Shown here piece by piece: positions 10,048 to 21,249 of a stretch of DNA of 64,000 nucleotides. Within the stretch, counting starts at the first letter, position 1. Every line of letters begins with the position of its first letter. The stretch is from assembly GCA_017607445.1 (NCBI GenBank), contig JAEVHH010000001.1, positions 6,014,001 through 6,078,000 on the forward strand. Direction: 5' to 3'. The position numbers were made by a program, and so were the translations under genes. A model generated the notes under the pieces. It had not been told where the DNA came from and searched no databases. It saw only the letters and a program-made list of their open reading frames with translations. This stretch comes from Histoplasma ohiense. Taxonomy: Eukaryota > Ascomycota > Eurotiomycetes > Onygenales > Ajellomycetaceae.

Positions 10048-11547
10048 ATGGCTGCTGCTGAGATTGTGCATTTACCTCTTCCCACTCTACCAGAGGGGTG
10101 GAGTGCAGAGAAAGACTTGAAAATCATCAGTTCACTATCCAACGCTACCCAGCGGAACGTAGAACCTGTTGGACCGCACTTCTTAGCCCATGCCCGCAGA
10201 GTACGTCAATTGATTATTTAAGTATTTTACGTCTGTTTCTATATATCTAACTATGATTTGCGGTGAACTAACTCAAGATCTCCCCTTGACAGAAGCGCCA
10301 TCAACGGACATTCTCCGAGGATGACAGAATCCAGGCCCAGGAAAGTGTGAAGAAGATCGAAGAAGATGAAGCCGACGAGATCAGTGAACCTGAGGATCCC
10401 ATTATGCTTCAGAGGGATGCCAAGGATTGGAAGGTATGATCTACAACATGGATGGCTTTTCAATCCGTTCACACAACAAAGTTGGTTCTAACAATATCGA
10501 TAGGGCCAAGATCACTACGCCGTCCTCGGATTGAGCAAGCACCGGTACCGTGCCACAGACGAGCAGATTAAACGCGCTCATCGTAAGAAGGTGCTTCGCC
10601 ATCATCCAGACAAGAAGGCCGCATCGGGTAACGCCGACGAGAACGATAGTTTCTTCAAGTGCATCCAGAAAGCTACCGAAATTCTCCTTGACCCTGTCAG
10701 GCGCCGGCAATTCGACTCCGTCGACGAGCTCGCCAATGTACCACCTCCTGGCAAGAAGAAGGGCAATTTCTTCAAACTCTGGTCCCCGGTCTTCGAATCG
10801 GAGGCTAGATTCTCCAAAATCCAACCTGTCCCCAAACTTGGCGACGAAAACAGTACCAAGGAGGAGGTCGAGGAATTCTACAACTTCTGGTACAACTTCG
10901 ACAGCTGGAGGTCGTTCGAGTATGAAGACGAGGACGTCCCCGATGACAACGAGAACCGCGATCACAAACGCCACATCGAGCGCAAGAACGCTAATGCCCG
11001 CCGGAAGAAGAAGACGGAGGACACCGCCCGGCTGCGCAGACTAGTAGACGACGCTCTTGCTGCTGACGAACGAATCAAGAAGTTCCGCAAAGCGGAACGT
11101 GCAAACAAGGACAAGCGTAAGCTCGAGAAGGAGGCAGAGGCGAAACGCCTAGCGGAGGAGAAGGAGAAAGCGCGGCTAGAGGAAGAGCAGCGGAAGAAGG
11201 AGGCTGAGGAAGCTGCCAAGGCCGAGAAGCTGGAGGGCAGGAAGGCGAAGGAGGCCGCGAAGAACGCTGCCAAGAAAAACAAGCGTGTGCTTAAGGGCAG
11301 CGTTAAGGATGTGAACTATTTTGCTGAGGGTGGGGATGCCACTGCGGCGCAAGTGGATGGCGTGCTGAACGATATCGATGTGCTTATTAGCAAGATTAGC
11401 AATGAGGAGCTTGCGGAGCTCGCTGCGAAACTAGCGGCCGCAGGGGGTAACGCAGCGGCTGTCAAGTCGACTTATGGTGAAATTGTTAAGGGGCTTGTTG
11501 GTGCTGGAAGGCTGAAAGATGGGGAGACCAAGTTTTTGACTGCCTAG
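10048..11547 (+). CDS. zuo1: Zuotin, ribosome-associated J-domain chaperone
   Basis: Three exons: 10048-10200, 10293-10433 and 10504-11547, giving 445 aa. The J-domain (about 101-170) begins DHYAVLGLSKHRYRATDEQIK and contains the essential HHPDKK, which stimulates Hsp70 ATPase. The zuotin homology domain follows (FNFWYNFDSWRSFEYEDED, then KRHIERKNANARRKKK), then a long charged Lys/Glu/Ala helix (about 215-350) that contacts the ribosome. The C-terminal helical bundle (about 360-445) matches the four-helix end of Zuo1. With Ssz1 it forms the ribosome-associated complex that recruits Ssb to nascent chains. Start choice: conserved text begins shortly after ATG 10048 (IVHLPLPTLPEGW). Both introns are phase 0. 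Confidence 0.95.
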
Positions 11548-13970
11548 ATATTAGAAAATTTTACATGGAAAGACGAAAAACGAACACGTGAGATTTCCGT
11601 TTATGAAAAGCCTGCATGATACTAATTTAAATATATCCAAATATCTTACATTCTTTTTTGTTTCTTTTTTGATGAGTTATTGAGCGCCTTTGAAATTTCC
11701 AGGGGGCGAAATTGGATGTTTAACTAGATAAGCAGAATAGGGGTAATTCAATCTATCTCTGAGCTATATAATCCTAATGAAAACAAAGTTCATTCGTCCA
11801 GCGTAGATCAGAAACATCACCCCTCCAGGAAACAAGCCTAGATCGATTATTGGAAAACCGCGCTAGACGTTGAGGAAGTACTCCGCATGCACACAAGTCA
11901 ATGGCTCCCTCGATAATCCGGCTGAGTAACAAAAAAGGACCTTCTGTTGGATTCCAATTGCCTATTAGATAGGCCCTGCGGACATCTCGGGGAGAAGCCA
12001 CACGCTCCAAATAACGTAAGGAGCGTGGATATTTTCACTGATTCTCATCATGCGGAGGGGGATTCTCAGTGAACCTGCTTGGGATATTTAGTTAAACAGG
12101 TAAATAGGATACTGTACGTGAAGATATAGAGTAGAAAGTCACCTCACCAGTTTGTTCTTTGCAGAAGCGACCCAGTCCTCCAGGTTTTTCCAGGTTTCCT
12201 AGCAAAATATCCACCAAATAACGCTTTGGTGGAATGGAAATATATCTGGAAGTAGATGATGCAAGCGACAACACAAAGATGAGATTACAGGAACACTGAG
12301 GGACTGGACAGCAGGCGGTCTGGTAACCCGGATTTGGAGCCGCTGTCTCAGATACAGTGCTAAGTAGGACTCCGCGATTTATTCGTCCCCATTCCCATCC
12401 TGGCACCGGGCCGGAGCAGAACATATACAGAACACGCCATGGCCCTTACAGGTGGTGTAGAGCTAGTTTTTTTGCGTTGGCGTATGAGCGACTACAGACA
12501 TATTTGCAGAATTAACATTCCAACCGTGGTGGCTACACCGAATTTCTTGTCTGCGGGGATCCGGGCTGAAGTTCATAATCTGGGCTCATATAGTTAATTG
12601 ACATCATAGCGGAGATATCAGCAGGAATTGGAGTAAACTGTTTGAAGATAAAGATAAAACAATCTTCAACCGTACACCTTTGTTGCATTTTCTTGAATTG
12701 CGATTGGAGATGGTTCCAGGAACCTGCCATCCAGCTTAAGCGAATGTCCCGCTATGATGCCTAGGTCTCCAACAGGAGAGAGGGGAAGATGGCGAATGGG
12801 CAACCAAGTGATATTGAATTGTCATTTTGATCTTCCCATTGCCATTGAGAACTTAATCACATACGTTTCCTAGTATATGCTGGCGTAACTCCAGTTTTCT
12901 ATTCAAACGAAAAGGGCATGGTTGATAACTGTACGGAGTACCGGACGGTAAATTTAATCTCATTGATAGCAATTCAGCACCCACCAATTTCGTTAACGAA
13001 TAGATGCAGTATTTTGGATGAGATCTATGCGCTCTCGAGACCCTGATATTGGCAAAATTGTCCGCGTTATGAACACCACGAACGCCATATGTGGGACATG
13101 TGCCGACTTCGCCAGTCGGTGGCCAGCCCGAAGGGAAGCGGTGTTTCAAGCACACTGGTCACACAACCAAGAATTCGAGCCAGCTCCATTTCCAACACAC
13201 CAAGAGTGCGACTATGAGTAAGACAATAATGGTATTCATAGGTTTCCAAAAGTCCGGTCTTTTGAAGCCTGATGGAAACGCGTTTGGCGGGCGGTTTCCA
13301 ATAATGCGTGACCGAATAGAATATCCCTTTAATGCAGCTCAACTGCTGAAATCTGCGTGGCCATCAGTCGTAACAGCATACCTAGCCACCACATCAAAAG
13401 AACTTGACTGGGCCAACGGACTATCTTTCATCTCTGCAAAATGATTGGAACGGATCCTCACACTGAAAGCGGAATCAATTCACGGTTTCAACTGAGGGGA
13501 AATTGAACATATGTCAACTGATGTGATGTTACTCCTCAGCCGCATCAGGAGGACCACCGTTGCGTGAGAACTCGAAGAAATAGCATCAGCCAGAGAATCC
13601 ATTAGGTAATGGGAAGCGAATGTGACTGCCAGCGACTTGTGGTTATGTTATGGCGAGATGTGCTGGTCAGTACATGTTTTGGATGCTTCCCCACATACGC
13701 TAAACATCGTAAGTAACTATACGGAGTATACTCATCTGGAACAAGTATTCGCAGAAGAGAACTGGACTCGGGCACACAAAGCTAAGCTATTTGCTACTCG
13801 GAGCCGTCTTCTGCGGGTCGGCTAGGCGTCGCAAACGTTGATATAAGATCCGCAGGTCCACACCTCTTCAAGGAGAAGGAGGTTCAATGGCGGTTGTATT
13901 GGTATTACCGATTTGCTCCACCCGTCTTTGTGTGCTGGCTGTATTGAAATACATGCCAAGCCTTGATCCG

Positions 13971-13988
13971 CCCTAGCCCTAACCCTAA
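13971..13988. repeat. Short telomere-like motif (CCCTAA type)
   Basis: The sequence reads CCCTAGCCCTAACCCTAA: three hexamer units, the first with one variant base. CCCTAA/TTAGGG is the usual telomere repeat of filamentous ascomycetes. It is too short to be a telomere and may equally be a telo-box-like factor site. Confidence 0.5.
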
Positions 13989-14305
13989 TTACATCCCGGT
14001 CCTTGAAGCTCGGGTCTGGCTGCTAAAAAAAAGTTGAACTCGCCCTTTGCTGTGGCGGCGTTTTGCTTTTTTCCCGGCTCCTCATCCACTGTCCGATAAG
14101 CTCTGATATCAGCGCTGGCGCTAAGCGTTTTCCTACCTCGTTTGTTGGTGGATTTGGCTGTATCGGGAAACCCTAGCCTGAAAATGGGTGGAATGGTCCA
14201 TGTGGACTCATGGTCCGCCTTGGTGACATGAGGAAGCGCGGGTAAATGATGGGCTTTTGAACCCCGAGAAACCGATTAAGAATCAAGCACGGTTGATGGG
14301 AGGCG

Positions 14306-14334
14306 AAATGCGAAATGCGAAATGCGAAATGCGG
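14306..14334. repeat. GCGAAAT heptamer tandem repeat
   Basis: Four perfect consecutive copies of GCGAAAT followed by GCGGG. Seen directly. Confidence 0.8.
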
Positions 14335-14904
14335 GCACAGCCTGGACCATGTGGGAACAGAAACCGCTTCGCAACTTTTCCATCAGTGCAACGCAGTTAC
14401 ATCACTAATTCGAGGGGCGGGAAAGCTCAATTTGTCAGAACAGGAACAAATATGGGAAATGTGATTCCGGAGGATGGTCCGCAGTGTTGTCGCAAACCAG
14501 GCCTGTCAGCACGCAATCTAGGACTGGCGGTGAATCCAAAACCTCATATGATCAGGAGCAAATTACTGATCCGCAGAGCGCAGAATAATGGCCAAGCCAT
14601 GTATGTGGGACAATTTCGCCGGCGGGATTGAATTATTGAAAAAGTTTCCCAGCCCGCTTGTGTCGTAATTGGGCGCCGCTGGTCTGATTCATAAAGGACA
14701 GCTTTTCTCCCGCCCCTATCGCTCTTCGCCCTTCATTTTTCCACAACTCCCAAAGAGCGCAGTTCTAATAGTACCTAGCTTAATTGTTATAATACTTGAA
14801 TCCTTTGCTTCATTCATTAGCTCGATCATCTCTTCTCTTTCCGTCATTAGTAGTATTCAAAACACTCAACCACTGTCAAGAGCACACGACACCCAGTTTT
14901 CATC

Positions 14905-16832
14905 ATGGCTGATCGGAAGAAACCCAACCTTCTGTATATTATGGCGGACCAGATGGCAGCTCCACTGCTTTCCCTCTATGATAAAAACTCTCCTATCAAG
15001 ACACCAAACCTTGATCGTCTCGCCCGCGAAGGGGTCTGCTTCGAATCTGCATACTGCAACTCACCCCTTTGCGCCCCGTCCCGCTTCACCATGGTGACCG
15101 GGCAGTTACCATCGAAGATCGGGGGCTATGATAATGCAAGTGACTTGTCGGCAGATACCCCTACCTATGCACATTATTTGCGCAGACAAGGATACCATAC
15201 TGCACTCGCGGGGAAAATGCATTTCGCGGGCCCAGATCAGCTGCATGGATATGAGCAACGTTTGACGAGCGACATATATCCAGGAGATTATGGATGGACA
15301 GTTAATTGGGATGAGCCTGTGAGTTTATCGCTTGCATCGGAGGAAGTATATATATATAGGATATGTTGAATGTAATGCTAATAGGCCGCGGGATACAGGA
15401 AGTCCGCCCAGATTGGTACCACGACATGTCTTCCGTAATGGAAGCTGGACCCTGCGTCCGCACCAACCAGCTTGATTACGATGATGAGGTGATTTACAAG
15501 TCCACCCAGTACCTGTATGACCACGCTCGCCACCGGCGTGAACAGCCATTTTGCTTAACAGTTTCCATGACCCACCCTCATGACCCATATGCCATGACAA
15601 AGGAGTACTGGGACCTCTACGAGGATGTAGTAATCCCTCTTCCAAAAACCTCAGCGCTGCCACAAGACAAGCAAGACCCACATTCCCAGCGGGTACTACG
15701 GTGTATTGATCTCTTCGGCAAAGAAATCCCTGAAGAGCGCATTGTGGCTGCACGCCGAGCATATTTTGCGGCCTGCTCGTATGTGGATGCGCAAGTTGGA
15801 AAGTTGATGGCGACCCTGAAGGCATGCGATTTTGCTGATGAGACCATCGTCGTTTTCACAGGCGACCATGGTGACATGCTTGGTGAACGCGGACTCTGGT
15901 ATAAGATGGTATGGTACGAGCATGCAGCCCGAGTGCCAATGTTTGTCCATGCACCGGGCCGCTACAAGCCAAAGCGGGTCAAGGAAAATGTCTCCACCAT
16001 GGATTTACTCCCTACCTTTGTAGAGATGACAGGTGGCGAAATGAACAACGATCTCCCTGTCGATGGAGTCTCGTTAATGCCTTACATCCTCGACGAGAAC
16101 TCACCCGAGGCTATTTCTGGCGTGAAAACAGACACTGTCATCGGCGAGTACATGGCTGAAGGCACTCTTGCGCCTGTCGTTATGATCCGACGGGGACCAT
16201 GGAAGTTCGTATACTCGCCCATAGACCCTCCAATGCTCTATAACGTGGAGCGCGACCCCGCGGAATTAACTAATCTTGCGACTGGTGTCGAAATACCAAC
16301 TCGACCCCATCTCACAAGAAACGAGTATCTTACCGCTACAGCAACAATGCCACAACAAGGAAAGCCGCTCCAGACAGGCCCTGCAGCACCGCCCACGCCC
16401 TCCGTCTCGCCGCCACCAGGCACTCTCACCCCCAACGTCCCCGTCTTCTCCAACAACAACAAGGTCAATGCAACGCAGATCCTGACCCCCCCGCGTACCC
16501 CGACGCCAACCGCTGCTTCTGCTAGCAAACTCACCAGCCCATCTCAAACTGACATCGTAAACCTCCTCTCCGCATTCATCTCCGAAGCACATTCACGCTG
16601 GGACTTCCAGGCGCTGCAGTCGCAAGTCCTGCATTCGCAGCGGCGCAGACGCCTTGTGTACTCGGCCTTGGTGAAAGGGCAGTTCACGTCATGGGATTAC
16701 TCACCCGTCACCGATGGCAGTGCACAGTTTATCCGCAACCATGGCAAGGGGGCGTTAGGGGATGTCGAACTCCTCAGCAGGTACCCAAGGGTTATTCAGT
16801 GGGGTGGAAACGGGGGCCGGAAAGGCGTTTAG
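14905..16832 (+). CDS. Choline sulfatase (type I sulfatase)
   Basis: Two exons, 14905-15318 and 15399-16832, giving 615 aa. Hydrolyses choline-O-sulfate to choline and sulfate, a sulfur and osmolyte store in fungi. The sulfatase signature is LCAPSRFTMVTG, with Cys56 as the residue converted to formylglycine. Metal-site residues lie in IMADQ (about 12-16), and HP-HDP is seen in MTHPHDPY. The choline-sulfatase hallmark DHGDMLGERGLWYKM, and the C-terminal block beginning ARSRWD-like SEAHSRWDFQALQSQVL then SQRRRRLV, favour this over arylsulfatase. Between TNLATG and that block is an extra Pro/Thr/Ser-rich segment of about 75-80 residues (genomic about 16290-16545). The acceptor ACAG at 15395-15398 keeps phase; the nearer ATAG does not. 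No signal peptide, so cytosolic. Confidence 0.93.
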
Positions 16833-17845
16833 AACGTCGCTGGGAAAGAGATTTTGGTTTGGGGGTAAGTTGGTAAGTTCGAGATTGAGGTTTTCGTGTT
16901 GGAGGCTATTTATCTACCTCTCTCTCTATATGCATTGCTCAAATGTCAAAACCTACGACGACCGCCTGGTGCGTCGGACGAACCAAGGGACGCGACAAAA
17001 GAAACGAAGAACGAAAGGCAGAAACATCCGAGAGTGAAATCCGAGACTGATGAGTCGTTTCGGTGTTCATGGATGAGAAAGTGCCATAAATATCAGACAA
17101 GTTGGTCTATGAGGTTATGCGGCCAGGGTTTCGAGGTACGTTATTCAGCCTTCATTCATAAGCTATTATCCATCTCATCCCCGGGTAACTGTATTATGGT
17201 GCATCTACCATCTACATATGCCACATGTACGTATGTGTGTTTGTGTATTGCGACACAGGAAAACATACACACGCTGTACAAATCAAGGTGGGAAAGGGGA
17301 CATGGAGATATCAGACTGTTTTGCCTATGCAGTCCGAAAATATATAACCATATATCGTATCAATATGCGTCTCGATTATTTTGACTAACGGAATAGAAAA
17401 GTGTAGCGTGTTGAGGTATAGATAAATAATTTTTTGGTTGGAATCTTAGTGAACAGAGGGGAATACTTAACTAGCAAATTGAAGACAAGCCGACCCAATA
17501 AACTTCCTCCGTTTTTCCTTTTCTTTCTTTACGCCAATTTTATCGGCCGTGTTCCGTTTCCGCAACGCTCCATTTAACACAATGTTCGGTGTTCGGATAT
17601 CCTAAGGCGACTCCCAGCTTGCGGAATACATCATTTGACACGCCCGTCATTCTTCAAATTTTAGTTTAATATATAATATAAAATGTTGATCTCTTCAAAT
17701 CTGGATCTATAACGGAAGATGTAAGCGAAACACAAATTCAGAAAATACTTCTCCGCACCCCACCATAGATAGTATGAAAACTCCAGGTATAAATGTCATA
17801 AGGATATAAGTCCATAAACAGATCTAATTTTTGGAGAAGGTGCTA
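16833..17845. other. Convergent intergenic region
   Basis: AT-rich 3' flanks of the sulfatase (+) and the FMO fusion (-). No coding signal beyond short frames. Confidence 0.5.
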
Positions 17846-20544
17846 TTATGCCCTCGAATTCTCCTCTCCTTTCCTGAAGGAAACCTTAGCCATCTTCTCT
17901 TCCCGCCAATACCATACAGCTGCGGTCACTGCCCCAGGTCCAACGGCAGCAATTCCCATCGCAATCACTACAACCGCCACGCCTAGTTTAACTCGTGCCC
18001 TGCCAACTCGATTCATATCCCACACGGCCAGAATGCACCATACCGCCGTCGGGATCCAGAACACCCAAAAACCCGCAAGCCAGAGCATGCGGATGTCTCC
18101 AAACACAACGGATATAAATTGTAAACTGCTGCTGCTGCTGCTGTGTGGGGTGAAAATGTGTGGGATGGATATATCCAGATAACGAGGTGACAACGCGATG
18201 CAGATGATGAGGACATGGACTAGGGAGGCAACACTAAATGAACAGAGGTAGACGCGATTTAGGCATGGAATGTCCGGCATGGGCTTATCAGCGGGTGGAG
18301 TCCGGTGGCTGTCGAGGTAGAACATCGCGTATACTGTTGAAAAGATGATGAGAAGGGTGTTGACGTATATAGGGGCGCGTTGCAAGGTTAGGGCGATAGC
18401 TTCGGCTACGCAGTGGCCCGAATATCCCTTAAATAATAAGAGTGGAGGCAGGAAGTAGCCCAGAACTAGAGCTGGGAGCAGTGTCTTCGCATAAGATGTT
18501 GGAACCTGGCGGGAGACGGGCCACCAGTAATGCGCGTTTGATGATGTGAGAATATATGCTGCGCAATACATGGGAGCGGCGACGGCGATGCCAAAGGCGT
18601 GATAGATGATGGCCCAAAAACTTGTGCTGAAGCTATTGAATGTGTTAATATCGTTGTGTTCGGCCAACGGAAAGACTCAAGGGTAACTCACAAAGTCAAC
18701 AAGTTCAAACTGTTGCGTTTCCTGCAAGATTCAATTGTGGATATGGCAACTATGGGAAAAAGTGAGAAGTACAAATACATCTGGACAATGGTAAAGCAAG
18801 GTGTGACTTCCACGTTCCATGCTGCGTACCGTGGAATGGAAATAACCAAAATCTTATCGAGAAATTCAATACCGGTGAATGGAGCTATGTTCGCCTTCTC
18901 GACTAAACCTGGTGCCCTTGCTAACACAGCCCAGATATCCATCGCCCAAAATTGGACAGCAGAAAGGGCGAAGAAAAATGAAGCCAACACCCAGCTGTAC
19001 CAACCTCTGCAGCAAGGGGGGCTAAGCAGGTCGGAGTCATATGGGACAAGGGTAATGCGAGGAGGGAGTCCGACATTCTCCAACCTTTGCGCCGGTGGAC
19101 AAGACTCAGAGCTGTTGTTGATGACGCGATCTTTGTGAACTCGCGGGAGTACGTGTAATGCGACAAACCTGAGAAAAGGAGTTTCCAATGATTGCAGCCG
19201 CTGCTGGTTGTGGGACACTGCAATTAACCTCTTCGCTGTCTTATGGCGGAGATCCTGGACTTCCTGGAAGATATCTGAAATTTGAGAAGTGCTCAACTCA
19301 TTAGAAATTGATTCCTTGAGCGCTCGCACCAAAGCATTGGTTAGAGCAGCGCCAGATTCAAGAGCTGAATTGCCGCCATGGCCAGCAATCGGGTGAAACT
19401 ACACGAGCGTCAGTAGTTATTTGCAGATGTAAGACCAAGCGATATGGATATGGTTATCGAACCTTATGTGCCGAGTCCCCGATCGTTATGATGCGGTTGT
19501 GATGCCACTGCTGAACAATGTATTCAGGAAGGGCAGTCATATTACAGGCGACCTTCCCCTTTACGAGGTCCTTGAACTTCAGGTTAGGAGTGAGAATGTC
19601 GTTTTCGTGCTCCTGGATATGTCGTGATTCATCCTCCTTGCTGAATCGGGGGATACCTGCTCCATAAGCACGATTCTGCAGCTTAAAAAAGTGAAACCAG
19701 TAGACACGGCCATGGAGCCCGCCCAGAATTCCATATGAATTGTTGCGTCGAAGAACACTGGTGAACGAGCCGATAGGCAGAGGGGAAGAAATCTTGGATA
19801 TGCCAAATACGCAACCATAGTCACATCGCATATCTTTCTCAAGGAACTAACGGTCAGTGTATGGTCGGGTGCCAGTCAGTGAATTGAGGATGAGATTTAC
19901 TCACCATCGAATTCTCTAACAGGGAAACGTCCTGGAGGAACTTCATTCGCCAGCCTCACCATTTCCCGGCGGACCGTGCTGTGGGTGCCATCGCATCCAA
20001 CGATGATATCCGCTGAGTACAGTTCCCCATCTTTCGTTGTGACAGTGACGCCATTTTGCAAGAGGGCAACAGTACAGACGGCCTTTCCAGTCAATACCTT
20101 CGATTTATCGAGATGCGAGTAGAGTATGTTTAAAGCCAACTGGCGTTCGAGAAATATGAGGGGGTACCCATGCCTACCGACCATACAGATTTAGACAAAG
20201 CTTCATACATGATAAGGGAGGCAAGGGGGAAGAAGAACTCACCGCTGGACAAAGGTGTTCTCAGCATCAGGAAAGGTGACCAGTAACTCACCCTTGTCAT
20301 TTCGCATTTCGAACTGATCAACAGCACTGACCTGCTTGCGGAGCTCCTGATACACGTCCAGTTGGTCTAAGATACGAAGACCATGCGGTTGGAATCCGAT
20401 GCTGGCACCAACCTGGGGTGCAATCTCTGGATACGCTTCGAGCACGAGGAAGTCAACGCCATGTCTCTGAAGCATATTGGCCAGGGCTAGGCCAGCAATT
20501 CCTCCTCCTACTATGAGAACCCGGAATTTCTTTTTGTTCTCCAT
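17846..20544 (-). CDS. FAD-dependent monooxygenase fused to a C-terminal multi-pass membrane domain
   Basis: Five exons: 20544-20243, 20173-19905, 19833-19463, 19398-18692 and 18632-17846. All close in frame to 811 aa. Residues 1-about 430 are a PaxM-like group A flavoprotein monooxygenase, with the FAD-binding VLIVGGGIAGLALANML, the DG motif VGCDGTHSTVRRE, and the GD motif GDSAHKFHPIAGHGGNSALE. The remaining 380 or so residues contain seven to eight predicted membrane spans, including FWAIIYHAFGIAVAAPMYC, an YWWPVSRQVP loop, and TLLPALVLGYFLPPLLLF. PaxM-type enzymes epoxidise prenyl chains in indole-diterpene and meroterpenoid routes, where a separate membrane cyclase acts next; here both activities may be joined (inference). 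There is no prenyltransferase, PKS or P450 nearby, so the substrate is unknown. The exon 4-5 junction (TT joining CTTCAGC) shows it is one gene, not two. Confidence 0.85.
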
Positions 20545-21249
20545 CTCTCCTGGGGTTAGTTTTGCTGGGGTCCGCCCAGTTGATTGTCCAGGCGGAGGAA
20601 CTCACAGAGCAACAGTTGTTATTGAGATAAGACGTACGGATAGTACAGGGTAATATAATATAAATGGTTAACTTCCAGGAGGCCAGCAAAGAGAAACTAT
20701 CTTCATAAGAAGCGTCTTGGGCATTTGGTCAAAGGTTATATCCCCGACTTCTGTGCTGTCCCTTCGTAGCGGCAGGAGACACAGTCCTGCAAGTTTCCAG
20801 TGAATGCAACGGTCTGCAATATTGTCAGCAATTATAACGGTAGCAAGTAAATGTGACGTATGAAATGATTCACAAGAGCTGCAGTGCTGGTTATAGTGAT
20901 ATCACAATAAGAATGAATCGAGTATAGCGGGTTCAATGGTAAATATCCGAATGTCTATAGCACATTAAATATGTGATAGTCACATATGAACCTAACGGCA
21001 GTATCTATAACCCTAGTATCTCGTTGGTTGCTTTTGCGATGCGCTTGCGGGAATGCATAGATATAGTACTGTGCATATTGGATTGCCCTGTTCAACATCG
21101 TAAAAGTTAGGCTTGATGGACTGAGTTTTTGCAACAAAAATATAATGAAAGGCAATAATGCCAAAAAGAAGCGGTAGCAGCGGAAATTCAAGATATACAT
21201 TACTTAATTTATAAGCCAGTCCTCCGTCCTTTGAGACCTCCTCTATTTG
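20545..21249. other. Upstream region of the FMO fusion
   Basis: Promoter side of the FMO gene and 3' flank of guanine deaminase. No gene seen. Confidence 0.45.

Larger units (their letters stand above)
11548..14904. other. 3.3-kb region without a supportable gene
   Basis: Open frames here are short (up to about 124 codons), overlap on both strands, and show no domain, signal peptide or believable intron chain. It contains a telomere-like motif (13971-13988) and a GCGAAAT tandem repeat (14306-14334). The last 250 bp, pyrimidine-rich, are likely the sulfatase promoter and leader. Confidence 0.5.

Noticed and set aside
13091..13444. Plus-strand 117-codon frame in the 3.3-kb gap
   Set aside because: No domain, overlapping frames on both strands, no splice continuation.
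17846..18667. Separate 273-aa membrane protein gene
   Set aside because: The 18692/18632 splice joins it in frame to the FMO exons, and its ATG falls inside the intron. It is exon 5 of the fusion.
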